From: Bacillus solitudinis
GTDB lineage: Bacteria > Bacillota > Bacilli > Bacillales > Bacillaceae_D
DNA length: 64,000 bases
Reading direction: 5' to 3'
NCBI RefSeq assembly: GCF_002797395.1
Contig: NZ_KZ454943.1
Location: forward strand, 1,582,048-1,646,047
Positions 9,009-17,185 of this stretch are shown here, piece by piece. Made by a program: the position numbers and the translations under genes. Position 1 is the first letter of the stretch; every line of letters begins with the position of its first letter. The notes beneath the pieces are model-generated. The model had not been told where the DNA came from. It did not search any database and saw only the letters and a list, made by a program, of their open reading frames with translations.

Positions 9009-9503
9009 TTAATGTTCCTGTCTAAGACTCTTGCCTTCTTCCATTATTCCTTTATCCTTTTTTAGAAGTTTCATTAAAAAAGTATAGTAAAAGTACACGA
9101 TACTATAGGGAATAAAGTAAGAAAGGAACGTATAAAAACTATTCCATCCATTCCCATAAACCGCTTTCCCTGCAATCACAAATAATATTTCTGAAATAGT
9201 CGTAATCGTAGTGAGTGCGAGAACTGCTATCATTGGGTGTACTTTATAAACCTTTATAGAATAAATCATTAGACTCCCTAACACAGGATATAAACCAATA
9301 GTAAGCGGATAAACAGATAGGGTTTCCACCCGCAAAACAGGAAAAACGACCCAGTACCCTAATTGGACTCCTATTTCATTGATGACAAAAGCTAAAACTG
9401 ATGATATAGGAGCTATGACTAGCACAATAAACGTTTCCCTCTTACATAACCATAGACCAACGATCCATGGAAGTAAAAGACCGAAGACAACATTAAAGAG
9501 CAT
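9009..9503 (-). CDS. CBO0543-type multi-pass membrane protein
   Basis: 164-residue integral membrane protein with about five predicted helices and a basic C-terminal tail. The arrangement (LLLPWIVGL at the N-terminus, the GYWVVFPVLRVETLSVYP segment, then two more helices) resembles the CBO0543 family of Firmicutes, which has no known function. The frame is open further upstream, but the ATG at 9503 has GGGGTG six bases before it and starts right at the first helix. Nothing in the context suggests a role. Confidence 0.6.
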   Translation of the reverse strand: MLFNVVFGLLLPWIVGLWLCKRETFIVLVIAPISSVLAFVINEIGVQLGYWVVFPVLRVETLSVYPLTIGLYPVLGSLMIYSIKVYKVHPMIAVLALTTITTISEILFVIAGKAVYGNGWNSFYTFLSYFIPYSIVYFYYTFLMKLLKKDKGIMEEGKSLRQEH

Positions 9504-9584
9504 GTTCATCACCCCATTAACCATCGTTAACCCATACTTCACTATATATACATGGAAAAATATTGGCACCGTTTATAATCAAAG

Positions 9585-9610
9585 AAAAGTGGAGCCACAA
9601 TGGGCCCCAC
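9585..9610 (-). terminator. Terminator of the yjcZ-type gene
   Basis: GTGGGGCC/GGCTCCAC hairpin on the minus strand followed by TTTTCTTT, 22 bases after the small gene's stop. Confidence 0.75.
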
Positions 9611-9631
9611 TATCACCTCTTACTTGTAGAC

Positions 9632-9727
9632 TTAGTACCCGTAGCCACCCCAGCTAGCACCGACAATAATTAGTAGGATGAACAACACAACGATTAACGC
9701 GAATCCACCTGCATAACCTGCACTCAT
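9632..9727 (-). CDS. YjcZ-family small sporulation protein
   Basis: 31-residue protein too short for routine gene calling. It begins MSAGYAGGFALIVVLF, continues with a hydrophobic helix, and ends GASWGGYGY, which is the diagnostic pattern of YjcZ-type sporulation proteins: Gly/Tyr-rich ends around one membrane helix, often in multiple copies in Bacillus genomes. A ribosome site (AAAGGAG) lies nine bases upstream and a terminator follows directly, so it is a monocistronic gene. Probably expressed in sporulation, by analogy with the family; no sigma-factor promoter was assigned. Confidence 0.9.
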   Translation of the reverse strand: MSAGYAGGFALIVVLFILLIIVGASWGGYGY

Positions 9728-9842
9728 TAAAAACAACTCCTTTAAGTTTTTTTGTGAAGATATTTCCTCCACATTTACAGAGTATGTTCATAATCAAAAT
9801 TTGCTTGTGTGTGAGCACTAATTGAGATAGGAAATTCGCTAT

Positions 9843-10958
9843 TTACTTATCACCTTTGATAAACATCCATATCCCTTCGAATATCTTAGCTTCGTAAAAG
9901 GAAAGGAGTAGCACTAGAAGAACAGGACCTATGAAAAGTCCCATAAACCCAAAAAGCTGCAAACCGGCAAATAGTGATATGAGCGTTGCTAACGGATTAA
10001 GACCCAAGCTTGACGAGAGGACTTTTGGTTCAGCTAATTGTCTAAGCGTAATCGTTAAAACGTACAGAATTAATAAACCAACTCCCAAAAAAAGATCGCC
10101 CATTACAATACTGTAAACGGCCCAAGGAATTAAAATAATTCCAGTTCCAAGATAGGGCAACAAATCTACAACCCCAAGAACGAGTGCGATAGTTAATGGT
10201 TGTTCGACTTTCAACACAAGAAGCCCAATGAAATTTAAAACAGCTGTCATAGTTATTAGAATAAACTGAGCAGCAAGAAAGCCCACTAACTTAGATTTTA
10301 AATCTTGATACACTTGTCCAAATTGAACAAAAGTCTGTTTTGGCAGTCTATCTTCAACAAGGGCGCGGAGTCGATTCCAATCCTTACTAATAAAGTATAA
10401 GGACAAAACAATAAAAACAAATACTGTTAATGTAATTGGTAAGGCTCCAACAAGATGTGAGAGGCTATTAGCGATAGCTTGTCCTGCACTACCAAGAATC
10501 GATGCAAACTGCCCACCCATCTGCTGAATGCTATTTTCAATTGCATTTCTTTGGGTATCATCTAAATGATCAATTAACCCCATGCCCCTCATCCATAGTG
10601 GAAAAAGTTGCTCGTTCACGTATGACTGGATGTGAACAGAAATGGTTTCAATTTGACTTGGGACAAGTCGTGATAAGTATTGAAAACCATCAATAAGTTT
10701 CATTACAAGTAAAGTAAGGACCCCTCCAACTAATCCAAATAGAACTAAAATGCTAGTTAGTACAGCAACCATTCTTGGGAATTTGGCCTTCTTCTCTAAT
10801 AAACTCACAACGGGGTTAATTAGAAAAGCCAACACTAAAGCAATCAAAAAAGGGAAGGTAAGCCATACAATATAATAAAAGACGAACCAGCCAAGAACGA
10901 TCAATAAAGCCACAATCAAAATCCGAATAATCACTTGAAGTACCTTATTGTCAGCCAT
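9843..10958 (-). CDS. ytvI: AI-2E/PerM-family membrane protein, YtvI-like
   Basis: 371-residue integral membrane protein of the AI-2E transporter superfamily, with an N-terminal helix triplet, a central soluble segment (about residues 95-190) and four or five C-terminal helices including the VVDLLPYLGTG and FGFMGLFIGPV signatures. Length equals that of Bacillus YtvI, a sporulation-associated member, and the pattern FLINPVVSLLE followed by FPRMVAV fits that subgroup. Start is the ATG at 10958 (ADNKVLQ) with GGAGAGGG upstream. The DUF368 gene ends 39 bases upstream on the same strand, so they probably form an operon. Transported substrate unknown; the gene name is a moderate-confidence orthology guess. 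Confidence 0.75.
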   Translation of the reverse strand: MADNKVLQVIIRILIVALLIVLGWFVFYYIVWLTFPFLIALVLAFLINPVVSLLEKKAKFPRMVAVLTSILVLFGLVGGVLTLLVMKLIDGFQYLSRLVPSQIETISVHIQSYVNEQLFPLWMRGMGLIDHLDDTQRNAIENSIQQMGGQFASILGSAGQAIANSLSHLVGALPITLTVFVFIVLSLYFISKDWNRLRALVEDRLPKQTFVQFGQVYQDLKSKLVGFLAAQFILITMTAVLNFIGLLVLKVEQPLTIALVLGVVDLLPYLGTGIILIPWAVYSIVMGDLFLGVGLLILYVLTITLRQLAEPKVLSSSLGLNPLATLISLFAGLQLFGFMGLFIGPVLLVLLLSFYEAKIFEGIWMFIKGDK

Positions 10959-10997
10959 TTTTACCCTCTCCACCTTTAGCTTTACCAACGCTTTGTT

Positions 10998-11822
10998 TTA
11001 TTGTTTTTTCATACCGAAATAACTTAATAAATACGCACTAAGCCCACCTAAAATAAGAGCAAGTACACTTAAGTAAAATAAAAAGGCATCCCCCGAAATA
11101 CCAGGATAAATGACAACAATCGAACCTAAAATAAAACCTATCATTAACGCATATGTACCTGTTCTATACAGTTTTAAAAGGTAAGTAACCAATTTACTAG
11201 TAATCATAAGCCCTAAGGCCACACCAGCCCCAATTGTACCAATCACAGCTAAGTTTAATGTAGCTAAAGCATTGATAACGGTTGGATAGACTCCAAAAAG
11301 TAAAAAGATAAACGAACCACTAATGCCTGGTAAAATCATGGCAGAGCTAGCAAACCAGCCAGCAAAAAATAATAAAACATAGTCACTCCAAACCAAATGA
11401 CTCATGACTGTCGCTAACTCATTATCTTTTAAAAAGAATGTAGAACTTACTAATATCGCTCCCAGCGCAATCAGGACATAATGAACAGCAGTAAAGGTTC
11501 GTTTATAATTAATGTCCTTTAATAGCATTGGAATAATCCCTATTATCACACCTAGAAAAAAGAAGAAAGTAGGTTGTGGGTATTCAACTAAAAGCCATTC
11601 AACTAAATGACTTATTGTAAAAAAGGCAACGATAATGCCTGTCCCTAGGGGAACCAGGAACATCACGTGCTCTTTCCATTGCTTTGAAAACAAGCCATTA
11701 ATCGCAGCAAGGAGTGATTGATAAATTCCGAGCACTAATGCAATCGTCCCACCACTTACTCCAGGAATAAGATCACTCGTACCCATTGTCATACCTTTAA
11801 TAATATTACGCCATTGAAACAA
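10998..11822 (-). CDS. DUF368 polyprenyl-phosphate translocase (PopT-like)
   Basis: 274-residue polytopic membrane protein with the two related signatures of DUF368: SDLIPGVSGGTIALVLG near the N-terminus and AMILPGISGSFIFLLFG in the middle, marking an internal duplication. Members of this family and of DedA recycle undecaprenyl phosphate across the membrane for cell-wall synthesis, and the DUF368 type has been linked to fitness at alkaline pH. It starts with TTG at 11822, with AAGGAGAAGGA upstream; there is no closer ATG before the first signature. It is followed by the YtvI-like gene on the same strand. Confidence 0.88.
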   Translation of the reverse strand: MFQWRNIIKGMTMGTSDLIPGVSGGTIALVLGIYQSLLAAINGLFSKQWKEHVMFLVPLGTGIIVAFFTISHLVEWLLVEYPQPTFFFFLGVIIGIIPMLLKDINYKRTFTAVHYVLIALGAILVSSTFFLKDNELATVMSHLVWSDYVLLFFAGWFASSAMILPGISGSFIFLLFGVYPTVINALATLNLAVIGTIGAGVALGLMITSKLVTYLLKLYRTGTYALMIGFILGSIVVIYPGISGDAFLFYLSVLALILGGLSAYLLSYFGMKKQ

Positions 11823-11997
11823 AGCAATCCTTCTCCTTTGTAAAACATTTCTACTACCAATGGTAAAGGTTTGGCTAACACCATGTTAATGTTCCCAGTG
11901 ACTCCTAAAGTCAAACATCGATAAAGGTATACCTCACTGCTACGTGGACGATAATGAAGACCGAACAAGGACCTTTAATTTTGAAAAGGAGATTACA

Positions 11998-12420
11998 ATG
12001 GTTAAGACGTTAGCAGGTTGCATGATACTTACTATTATACTTCTTTCTACACCAAGTTACATAACGTATCAATCCATCAATAGCGAATCAACCGACTACA
12101 CAGACACTCGATTCGAAATGTTAAATAATAAACCAGACCCAGAAACGCTTAAAAAGAACCGCGAACAAAACATGAAGGTTGCAGATCATCAAGCTCAGGA
12201 TTCTTTAACGAAGGCAGAAGCCGTTAACCTCTTACTTGAGCATCTCTCCGTAAGTGAGCTGTATGCCATCTATAAAAAGGTTAAAAATGGCTTAACTGAA
12301 AGTGATAGACAAGAAATCCGTTCCCTCCTGAACGAACGATTAACAAAGGAAGAGATTGCTGAACTAAAAAAAATTGGTTCGAAAGAGCTTGAGCGCTTAA
12401 CTGAAAATGATTTTAAATAA
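11998..12420 (+). CDS. Hypothetical protein with N-terminal membrane anchor or signal
   Basis: 140-residue protein starting with a hydrophobic segment (TLAGCMILTIILLSTPSYI) that serves as signal or anchor, followed by a polar, helical region. The C-terminal half is made of charged amphipathic helices (ELYAIYKKVKNGLTESDRQE, LTKEEIAELKKI). The ATG at 11998 has AAGGAG seven bases upstream; the frame is open earlier, but without a ribosome site. I do not recognise the family. It probably acts at the outer face of the membrane. Confidence 0.6.
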   Translation: MVKTLAGCMILTIILLSTPSYITYQSINSESTDYTDTRFEMLNNKPDPETLKKNREQNMKVADHQAQDSLTKAEAVNLLLEHLSVSELYAIYKKVKNGLTESDRQEIRSLLNERLTKEEIAELKKIGSKELERLTENDFK

Positions 12421-12605
12421 GCTTCAATATTTTTACGCATCGTCTTGCCGCTGAAAAACTTATGGTACTACAATACAAAGTTGCTAAACAAGATGAACAA
12501 ACAGTTATCCAATCAACCAATTCATTTACTTTAGAGATTCTTCTCAGTCTATCTTATGAAAGCTTGAACAATAATTCATACGTTAAGAATAGGAGTGAGT
12601 CTTCG

Positions 12606-13025
12606 ATGTACGAGCTAAAAACAATCGAAAACGACAAAAGTGTCATTGCCTTTATTGAAACAGTTGAAAACCCTAAAAAACGTGAAGATGCTTATAAACT
12701 ATTAGATATTTTCACTGAAACAACAGGCTATCAAGCCAAGATGTGGGGACCGAGTATTATTGGGTTTGGCTCCTATCACTATAAATATGATTCAGGACAT
12801 GAGGGCGACGCACCACTCGTCGGCTTTTCTCCTCGAAAAGCGAAAATTAGTTTATATTTTGCCACGGGTGACACATATCGCGAGGAATTATTAAAAGACT
12901 TTGGGAAGCATACGACCGGTAAAGCTTGTGTGTATATTAACAAAGTTGCAGATATTGAAGTTGACGTGTTAATAGCCTTAATTACTCAATCTATGCTTTT
13001 TTTGAAAGAAACGTATCCTAATTAA
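12606..13025 (+). CDS. DUF1801 domain protein (YdhG-like)
   Basis: 139-residue small cytosolic protein. The block KMWGPSIIGFGSYHYKYDSG followed by GFSPRKAKISLY is the recognisable core of the DUF1801 fold, related to frataxin-like and YdhG proteins; function is not established. An AGGAGTGA ribosome site sits before the ATG at 12606, and the first 48 codons of the longer open frame lack family similarity, so the shorter start is preferred. It stands alone, 185 bases after the preceding gene. Confidence 0.8.
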   Translation: MYELKTIENDKSVIAFIETVENPKKREDAYKLLDIFTETTGYQAKMWGPSIIGFGSYHYKYDSGHEGDAPLVGFSPRKAKISLYFATGDTYREELLKDFGKHTTGKACVYINKVADIEVDVLIALITQSMLFLKETYPN

Positions 13026-13102
13026 TACCACAAAAAAATCCTCATCACTATGGATAATTTCAAACCTTCGAAGCACACTAAGAAAAAAAGAGGTGTGTGG
13101 CG

Positions 13103-13264
13103 ATGAATCCCTTATTTGATAGGACATGGAAACTGCTGAATTCAATTGATAAAGACGGCATTGTATTTGACAAAGGGTTAAAATGGTTCATCTATCTCCA
13201 GCATAGCAGTTCTTATTCTTCTTCTTTAAATTGGATTGGAGTTATTATGATGGAATTAGTCTAA
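13103..13264 (+). CDS. Possible small ORF or degraded gene fragment
   Basis: 53-codon frame with a fair ribosome site (GAGGTG) before the ATG. The first half (KLLNSIDKDGIVFDKGLKW) looks like real protein. The Ser-rich second half looks out of frame: a +1 shift just after it gives a hydrophobic helix (SISSIAVLILLL) and a stop. It may be a frameshifted small membrane protein. No family recognised. Confidence 0.35.
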   Translation: MNPLFDRTWKLLNSIDKDGIVFDKGLKWFIYLQHSSSYSSSLNWIGVIMMELV

Positions 13265-13513
13265 GTGATTCCAAAAACACCCAACACATATATGGGCATA
13301 GTTGTAACAGACTCCCCCCCTCTAAAAACCTAGAACCCTGTGAAAATATGAATAAGAAAGCAACCAGAAAAGAAATAAAAAAGTAAAAAGGACTTATGAA
13401 CTGATTTTTCGATAAAATTTGCTATTATATGACTTTTCTCTCTAAACCTATTGCTACTTTTGTCTTACATTGCGTATAATAGATTTATAAATATTTTCAA
13501 CCAAAAATAAATT

Positions 13514-13605
13514 AACACGATAATGGCAAACTTATCGAAAGGTAAGGACGCAAAGCTACGGGCCTAATGCACTTGTGTAATGGTAGCCGAGCCACCGAAG
13601 GATAC
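13514..13605 (+). ncRNA. Cyclic-di-GMP-I (GEMM-I) riboswitch upstream of the EAL gene
   Basis: Matches the GEMM-I aptamer pattern: GGCAAAC at 13525, a CTATTC-like hairpin (CTTATC/GGTAAG) capped by a GAAA tetraloop at 13537-13540, GACGCAAAGC at 13547-13556, a second helix (P2) ending in GGTAGCCGAG, and CACCGAA closing the aptamer. An intrinsic terminator follows within ten bases and the EAL phosphodiesterase gene starts after it, so a c-di-GMP-breaking enzyme is controlled by c-di-GMP. CACCG in the aptamer (13593-13597) can pair with the terminator arm CGGTG (13618-13622), suggesting an antiterminator; sign of regulation unresolved. Confidence 0.9.
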
Positions 13606-13613
13606 TTGATTAT

Positions 13614-13654
13614 AAAACGGTGAGCCGAGTTTTCTTAGGTTCACCGTTTTTTTT
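13614..13654 (+). terminator. Riboswitch-linked intrinsic terminator
   Basis: AAAACGGTGA and TCACCGTTTT arms with a run of eight T, placed directly after the c-di-GMP aptamer and before the EAL coding start. It is the likely expression platform. Confidence 0.9.
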
Positions 13655-13693
13655 GATATGCATCTAAAAGTGATGAAGGGTGGTTCGATAGCG

Positions 13694-14422
13694 TTGTCTA
13701 TTTCAGTGTATATAAGAGAAGAAAAATTCTATCATTATTTTCAACCAATATATAATTTAAACAGTATGAACAAAATAGGGTTTGAGGCCCTTCTCAGGTC
13801 TAAAGTTCATGCGAATCCTGAGACCGTTTTCAAAGAAGCAATAAAAGAGAAACGCCTCTATGAATTGGATTCGATATCCATTCATAATGCCTTATACACC
13901 TACCAGTCAGCAGGATTTTCCCAAAAAGAGGGTGCGCTGTTTTTAAATATCTTTCCATCGACCATTTTAAACCGAGATTTCTCCTCTTTTCTCAATAAAA
14001 TTAGTACTGAAAATTATTTAGATAAACAACAAATTGTCCTAGAAATTTGTGAATCTGAAAGTATTGATGAATTTGAAACCTTTAAAGAACGGATTATTGA
14101 GCTAAAGAAACAGGGCTTTTTAATTGCAATTGACGATATCGGAAAAGGGTATTCGAATTTCGAACTAGTTATTGAACTCGAACCAGATTACTTAAAATTA
14201 GATCGTTATTTTTCAAAGGACTTACACTTGTCCAAGAAAAAACAAAGAATTATTTCTTTTTTTCTTAACTATTGTGAAGAAGAGAAAATACGATTGATTT
14301 TAGAAGGCTTAGAAGATAATAGAGACCTAGTAGTAGCAAAGGCATTAGGCGTTAAACATGGGCAAGGGTACATTCTAGGGAGACCGGCTTTATTAAAAGA
14401 ACTAATGTTAAAGCAAAACTAA
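13694..14422 (+). CDS. EAL-domain c-di-GMP phosphodiesterase
   Basis: 242-residue stand-alone EAL protein that should hydrolyse c-di-GMP to pGpG in the cytosol. The key motifs are present: EALLR (residues 31-35), an Asn in LNIFPSTI, LEICES, the metal-binding pair in DDIGKGYSN, the conserved Lys of YLKLDR, the glutamate of LEGLED, and GQGYILGRP. It therefore looks catalytically competent. There is no sensor, GGDEF or membrane part. I place the start at the TTG at 13694, preceded by AAGGGTGG; the ATG at 13658 falls at the end of the terminator T-run and has no ribosome site. The leader contains a c-di-GMP-I riboswitch, so expression responds to the substrate. Confidence 0.9.
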   Translation: MSISVYIREEKFYHYFQPIYNLNSMNKIGFEALLRSKVHANPETVFKEAIKEKRLYELDSISIHNALYTYQSAGFSQKEGALFLNIFPSTILNRDFSSFLNKISTENYLDKQQIVLEICESESIDEFETFKERIIELKKQGFLIAIDDIGKGYSNFELVIELEPDYLKLDRYFSKDLHLSKKKQRIISFFLNYCEEEKIRLILEGLEDNRDLVVAKALGVKHGQGYILGRPALLKELMLKQN

Positions 14423-14466
14423 TTTTCGGACAAAAATGCTTAATTCTAAGGTCAAGTGGATTATAA

Positions 14467-14495
14467 TTGACAATGATTTTTACATTGTTTATACT
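14467..14495 (+). promoter_or_regulatory. Sigma-A-type promoter of the marR gene
   Basis: TTGACA, 17 bases, TATACT. A sequence TATAGCAAC (14513-14521), the complement of one arm of the operators found before azoR, lies just downstream of the expected start point, suggesting autoregulation. Confidence 0.75.
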
Positions 14496-14539
14496 TACTT
14501 TTGTTTAGTATGTATAGCAACTTGTAAAGAGGGATAAAT

Positions 14540-14974
14540 TTGAAATTATCTTTTCAGGACTATATCAGTATCAAGATTCATAAAACAGACCTTTTCCTTA
14601 CTAATTTTATTCAGTCAAAATTAAAACCATTCAACCTTGCTCCAGAACAGAATCTAATTATGATGTTACTTTGGGAAAGGGACGGTTTAACTCAATACCA
14701 GTTAGTGGATAGATTAGCTAAGGATAAGACGAATATTGCGCGAATGGCTTCTAATCTTGAGAAAAAGGGATTTATTAAAAGAACACATTGTCAAGATGAC
14801 CGCCGTTCCGTGAAATTATACCTAACTCCGCTTGGTAAAGAGCTTGGCGAAGAAATCATTCCCCTCGCTGAAGAGTTTGATAAAGTCGTTTGTAAAGGGA
14901 TTTCAAATGAAGAATTATTAGAGCTAGAAAGGCTGCTTCTAAAAATGCAAAAGAATGTCCAAAACTTGAATTAA
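14540..14974 (+). CDS. MarR-family transcriptional regulator
   Basis: 144-residue winged-helix repressor. The recognition region reads LTQYQLVDRLAKDKTNIARM, followed by the wing with the typical DDRRSVKLYLTPLGKEL sequence and a C-terminal dimerisation helix. It starts with TTG, with AGAGGGA upstream. It lies directly before an FMN-dependent azoreductase gene in the same orientation; tandem palindromes in between are the probable operators. Bacillus MarR-type regulators of azoreductases sense quinones and electrophiles, which is a reasonable inference here. Only a few cysteines are present (one in the wing, CQDDRR, and one in the C-terminal half), so ligand or thiol sensing cannot be decided. 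Confidence 0.88.
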   Translation: MKLSFQDYISIKIHKTDLFLTNFIQSKLKPFNLAPEQNLIMMLLWERDGLTQYQLVDRLAKDKTNIARMASNLEKKGFIKRTHCQDDRRSVKLYLTPLGKELGEEIIPLAEEFDKVVCKGISNEELLELERLLLKMQKNVQNLN

Positions 14975-14995
14975 GTTAGACATTCGGCCCCATTT

Positions 14996-15042
14996 AGTTG
15001 CTATAACAACTATAAACCACTTAAATGGTTGCTATAACAACC
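14996..15042 (+). promoter_or_regulatory. Tandem MarR operators upstream of azoR
   Basis: Two 16-base inverted repeats, AGTTGCTATAACAACT (14996-15011) and GGTTGCTATAACAACC (15027-15042), identical over 14 bases and with centres 31 bases apart, i.e. on about the same face of the helix. They lie between marR and azoR; a matching half-site precedes marR. Confidence 0.75.
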
Positions 15043-15066
15043 ATTACTATATTGGAGGTTCTTCAC

Positions 15067-15693
15067 ATGGCAAAAGTATTATTTATAAAAGCAAATTCCA
15101 GACCAATCGAACAGGCAGTTAGTGTAAAGCTGTATCATTCTTTTCTTGAGAGTTATCAAGAGGCAAACCCTGAAGATGTCATTACTGAACTTGACTTATT
15201 TAAGGAAAACCTGCCTTATTATGATACTGATAAGATTAACGGGATGTTTAAGCTTGCAAATGGCATGGAGTTAACTGATGCTGAAAAAGAAGCATCAGAT
15301 ATAGTGACCAAGTATTTAAATCAATTTCTTGATGCTGATAAAATCGTCTTTGCTTTCCCACTTTGGAATTTCACTGTACCAGCTGTACTCCATACATACT
15401 TAGACTATATTGCACAAGCAGGTAAGACCTTTAGTTATACAGCAGAAGGTCCTGTTGGCTTGCTTTCTGACAAAAAGGTTACTCTTCTAAATGCAAGAGG
15501 TGGCGTTTATTCGGAAGGCCCTTCTCAATCTGCTGAAATGGCCGTAAATTATGTAAAGACGATGTTAAACTTCTGGGGTGTTCAGGATATTACAACAGTC
15601 ATTATCGAAGGTCATAATCAATACCCAGACCAATCTGAGAAACTTATTGGCGCAGGACTAGAAAAGGCTGCAGCTGTTGCTAAAGCGTTCTAA
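15067..15693 (+). CDS. azoR: FMN-dependent NADH-azoreductase
   Basis: 208-residue flavodoxin-like oxidoreductase that reduces quinones and azo compounds with NADH through FMN, usually as a homodimer in the cytosol. Visible features are the N-terminal phosphate-binding region (FIKANSRP), the flavin-contacting [16 protein letters not shown] segment and the [10 protein letters not shown] loop, at the spacing usual for AzoR. The start at 15067 has TGGAGG upstream; a longer open frame begins inside the operator region and is not plausible. The gene is probably repressed by the upstream MarR protein. A strong terminator follows. Confidence 0.92.
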   Translation: MAKVLFIKANSRPIEQAVSVKLYHSFLESYQEANPEDVITELDLFKENLPYYDTDKINGMFKLANGMELTDAEKEASDIVTKYLNQFLDADKIVFAFPLWNFTVPAVLHTYLDYIAQAGKTFSYTAEGPVGLLSDKKVTLLNARGGVYSEGPSQSAEMAVNYVKTMLNFWGVQDITTVIIEGHNQYPDQSEKLIGAGLEKAAAVAKAF

Positions 15694-15740
15694 GATTTCC
15701 GAGAGCATATGAAGTAATGAATGGATCCATTCGCTACTTG

Positions 15741-15777
15741 CCTTACGATGAGAAACCTACTCATCGTAAGGCTTTTT
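15741..15777 (+). terminator. Terminator of azoR
   Basis: Perfect 12-base arms (CCTTACGATGAG and complement), 7-base loop, then a CTTTTT tail. Confidence 0.92.
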
Positions 15778-15801
15778 CGATGTAGCGATTTCGCACATTG
15801 C

Positions 15802-15851
15802 AAAGGGGTTGTGTCTTAAGGTTAATGGCGCCCTTATAACACAACCCCTTT
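15802..15851. repeat. Dispersed palindromic repeat, copy 1
   Basis: Long hairpin with arms beginning AAAGGGGTTGTGT and ending ACACAACCCCTTT. A near-identical element occurs at 40033-40080, sharing GGGGTTGTGTC, TAAGG and CCTTATAACACAACCCC. It lies between a terminated gene and the next promoter, so it is likely an intergenic repeat or the remnant of a non-autonomous mobile element. Confidence 0.7.
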
Positions 15852-16002
15852 CTGCTACCTCGACAAAAACTGAGTAATACCAGTCATTCTATGTAGGAAG
15901 TTGACGATTGGAAAATTTAAACAAATTAAAGGATTCCTACTTCTCCAAATGGAATTACCTAATTGAAGAACATTTCTTCCTACAGAAAGGTGGCTGTCAT
16001 TA

Positions 16003-16830
16003 TTGAAGAACATCCTCTCCATTTGTTTCCTAAGCTGCTGTCTTATCTTTTTAACCTTTGGACATTTTCACTACAAAGACAAGTTAGCGACAATAGCACA
16101 AGCAGCAAAAGAAGAACATACGGCGCTTTCTCCAACTTCAGAACCTATCGAATCAATAAGTGAACCTGAGGATGAGGTTCCAAAAGAGTTGCCTCCTTCT
16201 GAGAACATGGAACCTGTGAGCGAGGTGACTGGTGTACTACAGGAGTGGGTAGAAAAAAAGCAAGACACTGAAGCCATAAATCTAAGTTTCTTCGGATCGG
16301 CTTCCTTGCTTAATGAAGCACAACCAGATAAAAACTGGCCATCTCTCGTTACAGCAGAGCTGAAGTCCCGTCTTAATCATCAAGAAATCACGGCAACAAT
16401 CATAGATGTCGCACGAAATCCTTCAAGTGATATTCTCTATTCTGACCACGTAGATACCGTTATTGAAAGCAAACCAGATATATTGCTGGTGGAGCCCTTT
16501 ATTCTAAATGATGCGGGTGTCGTCACGATTGAAGATTCACTCAGCAACATTAAACAAATTCTAACAACCCTTAAAAAGGAATTACCTGAAACAGACATTA
16601 TTATCATGCCAGCAAACCCTCTCGTCGAAGCTGACTATTACGTAAAGAAAACAGAGGATTTAGCCAACTTCGCAAAAGCGGAAGGTTATGACTATGCAAA
16701 TCACTGGGAGGCCTGGCCTTCCCCAAGCGAGGACAAGAAACTAGAGAAATACTTAGATAACGGTAGACCCAATTCAGCTGGTCATACGATTTGGGCAGAA
16801 TATCTGGTGAACTATTTAACATCCAATTAA
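16003..16830 (+). CDS. Exported SGNH/GDSL-type hydrolase-like protein
   Basis: 275-residue protein with an N-terminal signal or anchor helix (ILSICFLSCCLIFLTFG), an acidic Pro/Glu/Ser-rich linker of about 55 residues, and an SGNH-like domain. The domain starts with INLSFFGSASL, a variant block I, and ends with NSAGHTIWAEYL, where the His would be catalytic. Related Bacillus proteins are annotated as SGNH/GDSL hydrolases; the substrate, perhaps a wall or glycan ester, is not known. It begins with TTG preceded by AAAGGTGG. It probably acts outside the membrane. The block I Asp is absent, so activity is uncertain. Confidence 0.7.
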   Translation: MKNILSICFLSCCLIFLTFGHFHYKDKLATIAQAAKEEHTALSPTSEPIESISEPEDEVPKELPPSENMEPVSEVTGVLQEWVEKKQDTEAINLSFFGSASLLNEAQPDKNWPSLVTAELKSRLNHQEITATIIDVARNPSSDILYSDHVDTVIESKPDILLVEPFILNDAGVVTIEDSLSNIKQILTTLKKELPETDIIIMPANPLVEADYYVKKTEDLANFAKAEGYDYANHWEAWPSPSEDKKLEKYLDNGRPNSAGHTIWAEYLVNYLTSN

Positions 16831-17185
16831 AAATAGTGCTATTACTTAAACATATTTGTGATTCATGAATGCTCTCATGAATCACAAATACACTTAAATA
16901 AGATATACAATTCTTTGAAAAGAAGTGGTTCTAATTACCAATTACTAATTAAAAAAAGTCTAAACGCAAGCGCTTACACATATAGTTTACTAACACTTCA
17001 TACCGGAATATTTGCCCTACTAGTGCAGCATCGCCTGTTTTAAAGGATTAGCTACGTCAATAGAGGTAATTTCCCCGTTAATGTTTTTGAAAGTAGGTAT
17101 ATTTAACCCCTTCATGATTGATTAAATAAGTACAATGACACTGTAAAAATTGGCGATTTTTAGGGAAAATGGTAATTAACCATAT
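16831..17185. other. Non-coding region with a perfect inverted repeat
   Basis: No convincing gene is seen between the SGNH gene and the second c-di-GMP aptamer. A 60-codon open frame at 16858 runs through the inverted repeat and lacks a ribosome site. The only clear structure is the repeat at 16853-16890. Confidence 0.5.
16853..16890. repeat. Perfect 16-base inverted repeat
   Basis: TATTTGTGATTCATGA and its exact complement, separated by six bases. No T-run follows, but it sits 22 bases after the SGNH gene's stop and is most likely an RNA hairpin that ends or protects its transcript. A protein-binding site is possible. Confidence 0.75.

Noticed and set aside
13026..13100. Possible CRISPR-like or repeat array in the intergenic regions
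   Set aside because: No regularly spaced direct repeats with unique spacers were found here or anywhere in the window.
16858..17043. 60-codon plus-strand open frame
   Set aside because: Begins inside the perfect inverted repeat, has no ribosome site and no protein-like pattern.
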